Assembly (NCBI RefSeq): GCF_017515565.1
Contig: NZ_JAFWFN010000014.1
Coordinates: 25,306 to 89,305, forward strand
Length of the DNA: 64,000 nt
Reading direction: 5' to 3'
Source of the DNA: Halomonas sp.
Lineage (GTDB): Bacteria; Pseudomonadota; Gammaproteobacteria; Pseudomonadales; Halomonadaceae
Part shown: piece after piece, positions 20,006 to 28,366 of the stretch
Position numbering within the stretch: the stretch's first letter is position 1
How the letters are laid out: each line of letters opens with the position of its first letter
The notes under the pieces: model-generated
Databases searched by the model: none
What the model saw: only the letters and a program-made list of their open reading frames with translations
What the model was told of the DNA's origin: nothing
Position numbers and translations under genes: made by a program

Positions 20006-20881
20006 CTAGTGAATCACCGGGGGTGGTGCACCTGGGTCATCTAACAAAATTTCAATATCCGCTGCCGTGTAGTGATATTTCGTGTGGCAAAAGTGGCATT
20101 GGGTATCAATTACGCCCTGCTCGCGCAAAATATCACGCAACTCTTCTTGTCCTAATGTGTAAAGCGCGTGACTCATCCGCTCTCGAGAGCAGGTGCAACC
20201 AAAGCGTAGCGCTTTAGGCTCGAAGACCCGTACGATCTCTTCATGGTAGAGCCGATATAGCACTTCGCGCTGTTCAAGGCCAAGCAACTCATCAGACTTA
20301 ATCGTGTCGGCCAACACAACGCTGCGCTCCCAGGCATCCACGTCTTGATTCTGCGAAGCATCCGGCAAGCGCTGAAGTAACAGCCCCCCAGCCCGCTTGC
20401 CGTCCGCCGCAAGCCATAATCGCGTCGGCAGCTGCTCCGACTGACCAAAGTAAGCCTCAAGACAGCCGCCCAAAGTACCGTGGTCTAGCGCGACAATGCC
20501 CTGGTAGCGATGCCCTTCTCGTGGGTCGAGGGTAATCACGATTTGGCCTTCACCCACCAGTTCACGAAAGCTTGCGTATTCACTCGGCAGCACCGCGTCT
20601 TCTGCAATACGGGCAATGGCGCGCAGTTCACCACCAGGGTTAGATTCCGCCATTAACAACGCCAACGCCCCTTGGCCGCGCACTTCAATGCTAAGCGTGC
20701 CATCTAGCTTAATGGTATCGGTTAACAGCGCCACGGCAGCCAACAGTTCGCCGAGTAGCTCATTAACTGCGGGAGGGTAAGCGTGGCGGTCAAGCACCTC
20801 TTGGTAGGCCTCGGAAAGCGTAACAATTTCGCCACGCACGTTGGTTTGGTCAAACAGGAAACGCTGGATTTGATCAGACAT
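20006..20881 (-). CDS. hslO: Redox-regulated chaperone Hsp33
   Basis: Cytoplasmic holdase activated by oxidation. The four zinc-binding Cys of the C-terminal redox switch are present: CTC in [10 protein letters not shown] and CxxC in [10 protein letters not shown], about 30 residues apart in the last 65 residues. The N-terminal part has [16 protein letters not shown] and [15 protein letters not shown], both typical. The length of 291 is standard. It follows hslR (about 70 bases gap) in a yrfG-hslR-hslO unit, the same order as in E. coli, and ends at a terminator before pckA. Confidence 0.96.
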   Translation of the reverse strand: MSDQIQRFLFDQTNVRGEIVTLSEAYQEVLDRHAYPPAVNELLGELLAAVALLTDTIKLDGTLSIEVRGQGALALLMAESNPGGELRAIARIAEDAVLPSEYASFRELVGEGQIVITLDPREGHRYQGIVALDHGTLGGCLEAYFGQSEQLPTRLWLAADGKRAGGLLLQRLPDASQNQDVDAWERSVVLADTIKSDELLGLEQREVLYRLYHEEIVRVFEPKALRFGCTCSRERMSHALYTLGQEELRDILREQGVIDTQCHFCHTKYHYTAADIEILLDDPGAPPPVIH

Positions 20882-20949
20882 AAAAAACCGTATGAAGGAG
20901 TAAGAAAAAATAAAAGCGCGTGAGGAAATCAGCGTATCGGCTGAACCTC

Positions 20950-21339
20950 TCAGTCACTCCCTTGACGCTGAAAGCGTTGAATATCACGACGCTGCTTTTT
21001 ATCAGGGCGCTTAAGAGGGTGCTGCATGGCTTCGTTGGTTAAGCGTCGTGCTTCGGCTTCTTTAGCCCGGCGCTGAGCACTCTCTTCAGTTTCTGCATAG
21101 AGCTTGCGCGCCTCAGGGGCACCACGACGCTGATCGGATAACGAAGTCACTTCTACCTCATAGATATCCCACCCTTGGGGCACGCGTATTAAAGCGCCTA
21201 GCTCTACGGTTTTACTGGTTTTCACCCGTGCGCCGTCATAATGTACCTTACCGCCTTCAATCGCTTTTTTAGCGAGGGCACGGGTCTTGAAAAAACGGGC
21301 GGCCCACAGCCACTTATCCAAGCGAACGCTATCACTCAT
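20950..21339 (-). CDS. hslR: Heat shock protein 15, S4 domain ribosome-recycling factor
   Basis: Small RNA-binding protein (129 residues; E. coli Hsp15 133). The S4 domain occupies the N-terminus: [32 protein letters not shown]. The basic tail with [14 protein letters not shown] is typical. Hsp15 binds free 50S subunits carrying nascent chains and helps rescue stalled tRNA-peptide complexes after heat shock. AGGAGAG lies just before the ATG. It is flanked by yrfG (27 bases) and hslO, in one transcription unit. Confidence 0.94.
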   Translation of the reverse strand: MSDSVRLDKWLWAARFFKTRALAKKAIEGGKVHYDGARVKTSKTVELGALIRVPQGWDIYEVEVTSLSDQRRGAPEARKLYAETEESAQRRAKEAEARRLTNEAMQHPLKRPDKKQRRDIQRFQRQGSD

Positions 21340-21365
21340 TAACGCTCTCCTAAGGTTTATGAGCC

Positions 21366-22028
21366 CTACCCCGGCAAGTTATTTGGCAGTAGTTGGGCAA
21401 ATCGGTCTAGGGCGATAAATTCCTGTAGTTCTTTTTCAGGTCGCCGACTATCGGGCTGCTTTATACCTAACAGGTGCTTAATACCAAACTCACGGGCGCT
21501 TTCCAGTACGCTTGCATTGTCATCGATAAACAGTGTGCGCGACGGATTAAAAGGCTCGCGCTCTTGAAGGGCAAACCAAAATGCCTGTTCCTCTTTGGCA
21601 GCCCCCACATCTTCTGAGGAGATGATGGCGTCTAAGTAGCTTTCCAACCCCGTGAGCGGTAGTTTTAAGGCTAAACTGGCGCGGTCAGCGTTGGTGGCCA
21701 GCACCACGCGTGGATGGGCTTTCTTTAGCCATTTTAGAAAGTCTAGTGCGTCACTGCGTAGGCCTATCAAATGCTGCACCTCCTGCTTTAACGCTACAAT
21801 ATCTACCCCTAGCTCACGACTCCAATACGCTAGGCTGTACCAATTAAGCGTGCCCTGCTCACCAATGATGCGTGCCCGCAGCTCCTCTTGGCTGGCGATA
21901 TCAAGCTGGTGAAGCTCCACATAGCGCCGGGGCAAATGTTCCAGCCAGAAATGGCTGTCGAAATGCAGATCCAGCAGGGTGCCGTCCATATCGAGTAGGA
22001 CAGTATCGATCCCGCGCCAATCAATCAT
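21366..22028 (-). CDS. yrfG: HAD-family GMP/IMP nucleotidase YrfG
   Basis: Haloacid-dehalogenase-fold phosphatase. Motif I is VLLDMDGTLLDL (about residues 10-21), motif II VLATNADRASL, the Lys in GAAKEEQAFW, and motif IV LFIDDNASVLESA. I use the ATG at 22028 with a GGAG site and 220 residues (E. coli YrfG 222); the frame is open to 22097. In E. coli the enzyme hydrolyses purine mononucleotides such as GMP and IMP. It is divergent from nudE and heads yrfG-hslR-hslO; igaA, which lies between nudE and yrfG in E. coli, is missing. Confidence 0.92.
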   Translation of the reverse strand: MIDWRGIDTVLLDMDGTLLDLHFDSHFWLEHLPRRYVELHQLDIASQEELRARIIGEQGTLNWYSLAYWSRELGVDIVALKQEVQHLIGLRSDALDFLKWLKKAHPRVVLATNADRASLALKLPLTGLESYLDAIISSEDVGAAKEEQAFWFALQEREPFNPSRTLFIDDNASVLESAREFGIKHLLGIKQPDSRRPEKELQEFIALDRFAQLLPNNLPG

Positions 22029-22098
22029 TGCCGCTCCAGTCTTAAAGAGTAAGCATGCTATTGTAGCGTAACCCGTTTTTTGCAGCCACGGAGGCACG

Positions 22099-22713
22099 AT
22101 GTCTAATAGCGATCAATCGTCAGGCGAGACCCACACCGGCTACCCGCGCAAGCCACAGATCTTGGCCCGCCAGAGCGTGGCGAGAAGCCGTTTATTTCAT
22201 ATTGAATCTCTCGACTTACGCTTCTCAAATGGTGAAGAGCGTCAGTTTGAACGCTTGACCGGCGCTGACCGTGGCGCCGTTATGATTATTGCCATGCCCG
22301 ACCCAGAGCACGTGCTGCTTATTCGTGAATACGCCGCCGGGTTTGAAGATTATGTTCTGACGCTACCTAAGGGGTTGGTAGATCCTGGCGAAGATATTGT
22401 CACTGCGGCCAACCGCGAACTTATGGAAGAGTGCGGGTTCGGTGCCCACTGCATTGAACCGTTGGTAGAGCTTTCCTTAGCGCCTAATTATATGCGTCAC
22501 CGCATGCAGGTACTGCTCGCCACTGACCTATACCCTAAACGACTACCGGGGGATGAACCCGAGCCGCTCATTGTCGAAACCCATGCCATTGAAGAGTTAC
22601 CCGCGCTGCTGCTCCGGGAGGATTTCCATGAGGCCCGTGCCATCGCTGCGCTGTACATCGCTAGAGACAAACTGCGCGAAGAGAAGCGCGACAGTGCGAT
22701 GGATTTACTCTGA
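22099..22713 (+). CDS. nudE: ADP compounds hydrolase NudE
   Basis: Nudix hydrolase acting on ADP-ribose, Ap3A and NADH-like compounds. The Nudix box matches the consensus GX5EX7REUXEEXGU exactly: G, LVDPG, E, DIVTAAN, then RELMEECGF (about residues 92-115). The preceding IREYAAGFEDYVLTLPKG and the following LVELSLAPNYMRHRMQ are typical of NudE. 204 residues (E. coli 186). GGAGG lies just before the ATG. It is transcribed away from yrfG with about 70 bases between start codons. Confidence 0.93.
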   Translation: MSNSDQSSGETHTGYPRKPQILARQSVARSRLFHIESLDLRFSNGEERQFERLTGADRGAVMIIAMPDPEHVLLIREYAAGFEDYVLTLPKGLVDPGEDIVTAANRELMEECGFGAHCIEPLVELSLAPNYMRHRMQVLLATDLYPKRLPGDEPEPLIVETHAIEELPALLLREDFHEARAIAALYIARDKLREEKRDSAMDLL

Positions 22714-22726
22714 AGGTGAAAAGGGA

Positions 22727-22753
22727 ATTAAAACAAGGGCGCCATCGGCACCC
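22727..22753. terminator. Hairpin between convergent nudE and Gfo/Idh gene
   Basis: GGGCGCC (22737-22743), ATC, GGCACCC (22747-22753): 7 pairs including one wobble. The minus-strand reading is followed by TTGTTTTAATT, so it mainly ends the Gfo/Idh/MocA gene. An outer pair GTGAAAAG/CTTTTCAC (22716-22723, 22758-22765) surrounds it. Confidence 0.55.
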
Positions 22754-22776
22754 CTGAGCTTTTCACAAACGCTTTT

Positions 22777-23829
22777 CTACAAATGGTGTTTAAGCGCTAT
22801 CCAACGCCGTTGCCGATGGCTGTCCAGGCCCGCTTCTAGCAGCATCATACTGCGCAGGGCATCGTCTATATTTATCGGCAACGGGACGTTATCGCGTAGG
22901 GCTGCAGCAATGCCTTCGTAGTAAGCAAGGTAATTACCCGGCAGCGTTGGGTGTTCGCGGTGCTGTATAGAAGCAGACTCGCTGTCACTTTCGCGAAGCG
23001 TCAACGTGCCGGAAGCAGCCTCACCCCAGTGCGAGGCAGGTGTTTCGCCCGCTTTTAAGCGCGCTTCTTGAGGATCAAGGCCAAGTTTTAGGTAGCTTCC
23101 CTGGGCACCATAGATGCGAAAACGCGGGGTTGGCTCAGCGATTAACGTGCCAGCACTGAGACTTACACGAAAACCGTCATACTCCAACAGCGCCAAAAAA
23201 TCATCGTCGGCGCTTGCCCCTTCTCGTCGCACACCCAGGTCGAGCAGTATTGCATTAGGTATGCCAAACAGATCACTGGCTTGATCAAGTAAGTGTGGCC
23301 CTACGTCATACCAAATGCCGCTCCCTGGCGTGGCTTTTTCCTGCCAACCATCGCGCACGTCTGGCTGGAAACGATCAAAGCGCGACTCAAAACCGGCAAT
23401 CCGCCCTAACGTGCCAGCCTTCAGCAAGGCTTTCACGGTTAAAAAATCGCCATCCCAACGGCGGTTATGAAATACCGAGACTAGCCGCTCTTTATCCAGC
23501 GCCAGCGCTTTGAGCTGCTTTGCTTCAAAGTGCGTCACAGTAAAAGGCGTATCGACTACCACGTGTTTGCCCGCCATCAGTGCTGCCTTGGCAAGTGGAA
23601 AGTGCGTATCGTTGGGCGTAGAAATGACGATAAGGTCAATATCTTTACGCTGGCACAAGGAAAGCGCTTGGCTCTCGACTTCAACCTCTAAATCAGCGGG
23701 CACTTTGGCGGCATCACTGGTGGACACCGCGACCAGGTCCAGCCCCTCCGTCGCCTGAATAAGCGGTGCATGAAACGTTTTACTCGAGTAACCATAGCCC
23801 ACTAGGCCAACGTTGATAGGCGCCTTCAT
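22777..23829 (-). CDS. Gfo/Idh/MocA family oxidoreductase
   Basis: NAD(P)-dependent sugar or polyol dehydrogenase family. The N-terminal Rossmann fold is VGLVGYGYSSKTFHAPLI (residues 7-24), the catalytic-loop signature is VDTPFTVTHFEAKQL (where family members have EKP at the same place, here DTP), and the C-terminal domain includes GIWYDVGPHLLDQASDLFG with the usual Asp and His. The replacement of the common Lys by Thr in the EKP motif is unlike most members but is shared by YdgJ-type proteins as I recall. 350 residues. Substrate unknown. It stands alone between nudE and ilvD. Confidence 0.85.
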   Translation of the reverse strand: MKAPINVGLVGYGYSSKTFHAPLIQATEGLDLVAVSTSDAAKVPADLEVEVESQALSLCQRKDIDLIVISTPNDTHFPLAKAALMAGKHVVVDTPFTVTHFEAKQLKALALDKERLVSVFHNRRWDGDFLTVKALLKAGTLGRIAGFESRFDRFQPDVRDGWQEKATPGSGIWYDVGPHLLDQASDLFGIPNAILLDLGVRREGASADDDFLALLEYDGFRVSLSAGTLIAEPTPRFRIYGAQGSYLKLGLDPQEARLKAGETPASHWGEAASGTLTLRESDSESASIQHREHPTLPGNYLAYYEGIAAALRDNVPLPINIDDALRSMMLLEAGLDSHRQRRWIALKHHL

Positions 23830-23864
23830 TACAATCCTTAGTCAATTTGACGGTTCACGTAGAG

Positions 23865-23892
23865 CAAAAAAACAGCCCGCATCAGCGGGCTG
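23865..23892 (-). terminator. Terminator of ilvD
   Basis: CAGCCCGC (23873-23880), ATCA loop, GCGGGCTG (23885-23892), with seven A on the left that become a U run on the minus strand, directly after the ilvD stop. Confidence 0.88.
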
Positions 23893-23905
23893 AGTTACAC
23901 ACGAT

Positions 23906-25750
23906 TTAGTCAAGTTTAGAGAGGTCGCGAACGGCACCTTTATCCGCGGAGGTAGCCAATAGTGCATAGGCTTTAAGCGCAGGGGTTACTTTACGCGGGC
24001 GCTGCTCCACAGGCTTCCATGCGTCTTTGCCTTTGGCTTCCATAGCTTCACGACGCTTAGCAAGTTCGGCGTCGGTCAGTTTGACGTTAATAGAGCGGTT
24101 AGGGATATCGATCAAAATGGTATCGCCTTGCTCCACCAAGCCAATGGCGCCGCCCGCGGCGGCTTCGGGAGAAACGTGACCAATAGAGAGCCCAGAGGTT
24201 CCACCAGAGAAGCGGCCATCAGTGAGCAGTGCACAGGCCTTTCCCAGCCCTTTCGATTTAAGGTAGGAGGTCGGATAGAGCATCTCTTGCATGCCCGGGC
24301 CGCCTTTAGGGCCTTCGTAGCGGATCACCACGACGTCTCCCTCTTTAACCTTGCCATCCAACACATTAGCAACCGCTTGGTCTTGAGACTCAACTACATG
24401 GGCTTTGCCCTCGAACACCAGAATGGAATCATCAACGCCTGCAGTTTTTACCACGCAGCCATTGAGTGCGATGTTGCCGTAGAGCACAGCCAAGCCGCCC
24501 TCTTTAGAGAACGCATGCTCAAGGTCACGGATACAGCCAGTGGCACGGTCACCGTCCAGGCTTGGCCAGCGGGTGCTTTGCGAAAAGGCGGTTTGGGTGG
24601 GTACGCCTCCGGGGCCTGCTTTGAAGAACTCCACTACCTCTGCGCTTGGTGAGCGCATGATATCCCACTCATCCAATGCCGCTTTCAGACTGTCGCCGTA
24701 AACAGTAGGAACCGAGGTATCCAATACCCCCGCACGGTCGAGCTCGCCCAGAATCGCCATGATGCCCCCGGCGCGGTGGACATCTTCAATATGATATTTC
24801 TGGGTATTGGGCGCCACTTTACACAGTTGCGGCACTTCGCGAGAAAGACGGTCGATATCTGCCATGGAGAAATCTACCTCTGCCTCTTGGGCAGCGGCCA
24901 GAAGATGCAGAATGGTGTTCGTGGAGCCACCCATAGCGATATCCAGCGTCATGGCATTTCTAAAGGCGGCTTTGTTACCTATGGCACGGGGCAACAGGTG
25001 GGCTTCTTCGCCTTCATAGAAACGCTTAGCCAGCTCCACAATCCGGTGACCCGCGTTTTCAAACAAGCGGCGGCGATCTGAGTGAGTCGCCAGCACCGTG
25101 CCGTTCCCAGGTAGCGCTAAGCCCAACGCTTCCATTAAGCAGTTCATGGAGTTAGCGGTAAACATACCTGAGCAACTGCCACAGGTAGGGCATGCGCTGC
25201 GCTCTACTTCAGCGAGGGTCTCATCATCCACGCTGTCGTCAGCCGCCATTACCATCGCATCAACCAGATCAAGGCCGTGATCTAGCAGCTTGGTTTTACC
25301 CGCTTCCATGGGGCCGCCGGAAACAAAAATGACCGGAATATTCAGGCGCATGGCGGCCATCAGCATTCCGGGTGTGATTTTGTCGCAGTTGGAAATACAC
25401 ACCAGGGCATCGGCACAGTGTGCGTTGCACATGTACTCAACGCTGTCGGCAATAATATCCCGACTTGGCAGCGAATAGAGCATGCCATCGTGGCCCATGG
25501 CAATGCCGTCATCCACCGCAATGGTATTGAACTCTTTGGCAACACCACCCGCTTTTTCTATCTCACGGGCAACTAACTGTCCCATGTCTTTTAAGTGAAC
25601 ATGGCCCGGTACAAACTGAGTAAACGAGTTAGCCACTGCAATAATTGGCTTATGGAAGTCGTCATCCTTCATACCCGTGGCACGCCAAAGGGCACGGGCA
25701 CCGGCCATATTACGGCCAGCAGTGGTAGTACGGGAGCGATACTCGGGCAT
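23906..25750 (-). CDS. ilvD: Dihydroxy-acid dehydratase
   Basis: Fe-S enzyme of branched-chain amino acid synthesis, dehydrating 2,3-dihydroxy-isovalerate and 3-methylvalerate. Cluster-binding Cys are seen in [17 protein letters not shown] (about residues 122) and [18 protein letters not shown] (about 195). The C-terminal [20 protein letters not shown] is a family signature. The start [14 protein letters not shown] at 25750 matches E. coli and has GAGG upstream; the frame is open to 25801, 17 codons earlier, without support. 614 residues. Monocistronic, ended by a clear terminator. Confidence 0.97.
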   Translation of the reverse strand: MPEYRSRTTTAGRNMAGARALWRATGMKDDDFHKPIIAVANSFTQFVPGHVHLKDMGQLVAREIEKAGGVAKEFNTIAVDDGIAMGHDGMLYSLPSRDIIADSVEYMCNAHCADALVCISNCDKITPGMLMAAMRLNIPVIFVSGGPMEAGKTKLLDHGLDLVDAMVMAADDSVDDETLAEVERSACPTCGSCSGMFTANSMNCLMEALGLALPGNGTVLATHSDRRRLFENAGHRIVELAKRFYEGEEAHLLPRAIGNKAAFRNAMTLDIAMGGSTNTILHLLAAAQEAEVDFSMADIDRLSREVPQLCKVAPNTQKYHIEDVHRAGGIMAILGELDRAGVLDTSVPTVYGDSLKAALDEWDIMRSPSAEVVEFFKAGPGGVPTQTAFSQSTRWPSLDGDRATGCIRDLEHAFSKEGGLAVLYGNIALNGCVVKTAGVDDSILVFEGKAHVVESQDQAVANVLDGKVKEGDVVVIRYEGPKGGPGMQEMLYPTSYLKSKGLGKACALLTDGRFSGGTSGLSIGHVSPEAAAGGAIGLVEQGDTILIDIPNRSINVKLTDAELAKRREAMEAKGKDAWKPVEQRPRKVTPALKAYALLATSADKGAVRDLSKLD

Positions 25751-25904
25751 GGTGTCCTCTACATCTTTATCATGGCCTGCCACATTCTTGGCAGCAGGCA
25801 AGTGAATCCAGCGGCTTTGAATTGTGGCATGAGCGAACCGTAGAGACTAGATGGTGAGGGTGACCAACACCCACTTTTACACACCTTCGGCCTAGCACCC
25901 CGCA

Positions 25905-25932
25905 TAAAACATGCCACCCGAAGGTGGCATGA
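25905..25932 (-). terminator. Terminator-like hairpin after chemoreceptor gene
   Basis: ATGCCACC (25911-25918), CGAA, GGTGGCAT (25923-25930), a perfect 8-bp stem; the minus-strand reading is followed by GTTTTATG. It lies about 90 bases beyond the chemoreceptor stop and before ilvD. Confidence 0.65.
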
Positions 25933-26019
25933 ACGTAGTCGATCTTCTAAGCACAAAGTACCACCGCCAAGCTACTCGTCCAGGCGTCTCCTATGAGCTT
26001 TGAATGGCATATTCATTGA

Positions 26020-28179
26020 TTAAAATTCGTCCCAGTCCTGAGCACCACTTGAGCGGGCGGGCGCAGCCGAGGATTTAGCGGCAGGCAAGTTGAGAGAGGC
26101 TTTGCGCAGCGCTTGGTTAACTTGGTTAAGCTTTTCACGTGCGGCTTGAATGCTTTCCTCCTGGGCACCTTCTAACCGGAACGCGTCAACAACGTTTGCC
26201 AACTCGAAGGCTTCTATCGCTAAGTTATCCGCGGAGGCGGCAATGCTCTGTACCTTGGTCGCGTTTTGCTGAGTGACGTTGTCCATTTCGGCAATTGCTG
26301 TATTAATCTGACCAATACCGCTGCTCTGCTCACTGGAAGCGGTGCTAATCGACTCCATCAACTCACTAACGCGACTTACCTGCTGCATAACGTTTTCGAT
26401 CGCTTTTTCCGCCTGCTCAACGGCGCTGCGTCCACCGCTTACCTCTTGAGTGGTGCTATCAATCATCTTACGAATTTCTTGAGAGGCGCCTGCGCTTCGG
26501 CTTGCTAGATTACGCACTTCGCTGGCGACTACCGCAAACCCTCGGCCATGCTCACCCGCACGGGCTGCTTCAACGGAAGCATTAAGTGCCAAAATATTAG
26601 TCTGGAAGGCAATACCATCGATCACCCCGATCATTTCGGTCATTTTTTCGGCGCGCTGGGCAATTCGCTGCATACGTTCAACGAGCCGCTCCATTTGCGC
26701 CTGGGTATCACGGGTACTCACAGCGTTCTGCGCGGCAAGCTCGGTGGCCTGGCGAGCATTTTCGGTGTTCTGCTGCACCGTTGAGGTCATCTCCTCCATG
26801 CTTGAAGCAGTTTGCTGAAGCGATGAAGCCTGCTGCTCGGTGCGCGACGCAAGCTCTTCGTTTTCAACGGCTATTTGTTGCACGGCAGGAGTCACCACAG
26901 AAACGCGGTTTTCTACATCGCCTACGATGCTCGCTAAGCTAAAGCGCATAGTGTCTAGGGAATAAAGTAGCTCACCTAGCTCATCATTCGTTCGGCGGCG
27001 CTCCCGTGCCGCGAGATTGCCCGCTGCAATTTGGAAGGTCATATGCCGCGCCCCCGCCAAACTACGAAATACCGATTTTAAAATGACATAGCTTAGCCCT
27101 ACCATCACTAACAGCCCCACCACAATCAGCACCAACTGAGCGATGAGCATTTGCTGACGCCCCTGCTTCGCTTCAGCCACTAGCGCTTCGGCATTATCAC
27201 GCTCTTGGCTAACGAGCTGGCTACTCGCCTCGCGAAGTATTTCGGTGGCTGGCTGTACGCTGTCGTTGAAAGCTTCAAACGCTGCAAACCCATTGGCTTC
27301 CATGACAGCAACGAGCGCTCTATCAATACCGCTGTGCCAAGTGACCAACGCAGCATCAAACGCTTCTACACTCTCCTCACCCGAATCATTGTCGGCCCGG
27401 TACTCACCCCACAGCGTTTCAATGACTTGAGTATGCCCACCCATTGTGTCGCCAACAGCCTCTAAATCAACACGTCTTGGATTGCGAATAGCAGGCTCAA
27501 TCACTTCAATCGCCTGCCCTACATGCCGCTCGATACGCTGAAGATTCGCCACGGCTTCGAGGCCAGAACGGTTCAGTGTTTCCAAGCGTTCCCCTGATTG
27601 CACCAAACCTAAAACCCCTAGCCCACCAGCCAACGCCAGCAGTACCAGCGCGGCAATGACCATGCCGGTGAGCTTGGCTTTTAAGCTGGTTAGCTGAAAA
27701 CGAGCAAAAAAACCGCCAATCCCACGGCGTTTTAGCTGACCCTCTGAAAGCACATAGCGGCGGGACTTTCCTTTCTCACGTATTTCGGCATATACCTTAT
27801 CGGCCAGCGCCACCTGGTTAGGCGTGGCCTTTCGGCGAAGGGAGGTATAGCCGACAATGCGATCACCATCCCTTAGCGGTGCGACGGTGGCATTCACCCA
27901 GTAATGATCGCCGTTTTGGCGACGATTTTTGACCGTTCCCTGCCAAGTGCCGCCCGCCTGTATGGTTTTCCAAAAATCTGCATAAGCGGCTTCTGGCATA
28001 TCAGGGTGGCGAATTAGGCTGTGGGGAGCGCCCATCAACTCATCCCGCGTATAGCCGCTTACTTTCACAAAAGCAGCGTTGGCGTAGGTCACATTGCCTT
28101 TTAAATCTGAGCGAGAAATTAAAACAGTTTCGTCGTCCAGCGCATATTCACGTTGGGTAATGGGTTGGTTATTGCGCAT
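26020..28179 (-). CDS. PAS-domain methyl-accepting chemotaxis protein (Aer-like)
   Basis: 719-residue chemoreceptor. A cytoplasmic N-terminal PAS domain (residues 10-120: [18 protein letters not shown], then [20 protein letters not shown]) is typical of Aer-type redox or oxygen sensors. Two membrane spans follow (about 175-195, [18 protein letters not shown]; about 345-365, [17 protein letters not shown]) with a periplasmic helical domain between them, then HAMP and the signalling hairpin [20 protein letters not shown]. The C-terminal DWDEF resembles the NWETF pentapeptide that tethers CheR and CheB. The large periplasmic domain distinguishes it from E. coli Aer. No che genes are nearby. Confidence 0.93.
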   Translation of the reverse strand: MRNNQPITQREYALDDETVLISRSDLKGNVTYANAAFVKVSGYTRDELMGAPHSLIRHPDMPEAAYADFWKTIQAGGTWQGTVKNRRQNGDHYWVNATVAPLRDGDRIVGYTSLRRKATPNQVALADKVYAEIREKGKSRRYVLSEGQLKRRGIGGFFARFQLTSLKAKLTGMVIAALVLLALAGGLGVLGLVQSGERLETLNRSGLEAVANLQRIERHVGQAIEVIEPAIRNPRRVDLEAVGDTMGGHTQVIETLWGEYRADNDSGEESVEAFDAALVTWHSGIDRALVAVMEANGFAAFEAFNDSVQPATEILREASSQLVSQERDNAEALVAEAKQGRQQMLIAQLVLIVVGLLVMVGLSYVILKSVFRSLAGARHMTFQIAAGNLAARERRRTNDELGELLYSLDTMRFSLASIVGDVENRVSVVTPAVQQIAVENEELASRTEQQASSLQQTASSMEEMTSTVQQNTENARQATELAAQNAVSTRDTQAQMERLVERMQRIAQRAEKMTEMIGVIDGIAFQTNILALNASVEAARAGEHGRGFAVVASEVRNLASRSAGASQEIRKMIDSTTQEVSGGRSAVEQAEKAIENVMQQVSRVSELMESISTASSEQSSGIGQINTAIAEMDNVTQQNATKVQSIAASADNLAIEAFELANVVDAFRLEGAQEESIQAAREKLNQVNQALRKASLNLPAAKSSAAPARSSGAQDWDEF

Positions 28180-28296
28180 TCAGGGTTCCCAGGGTAGTTA
28201 TTTAGAGACTGCTGATAGCTATATCGCTAATCTGGAGCTCTTTTCTATTTGTAGCTATTATCCTGTTTAATCACTCAACTTAACCAGTAAAAAGAT

Positions 28297-28332
28297 ATAA
28301 AAAAAGCGCCGTTCTTTGTAGAGCGGCGCTTT
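28297..28332 (-). terminator. Terminator of the lon-type gene
   Basis: AAAGCGCCG (28303-28311) pairs with CGGCGCTTT (28324-28332) around a 12-base loop with further pairing; the minus-strand reading ends in a U run from the A tract at 28298-28305. Confidence 0.8.
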
Positions 28333-28366
28333 AATTAAACAAACAAATTACAACGTCACGCGGGGG

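Noticed and set aside
19888-20217. 109-residue plus-strand frame across the hslO end
   Set aside because: Mostly antisense to hslO, no ribosome site, no recognisable motif.
24128-24652. 174-residue frame antisense to ilvD
   Set aside because: Fully inside the highly conserved ilvD, no family likeness.
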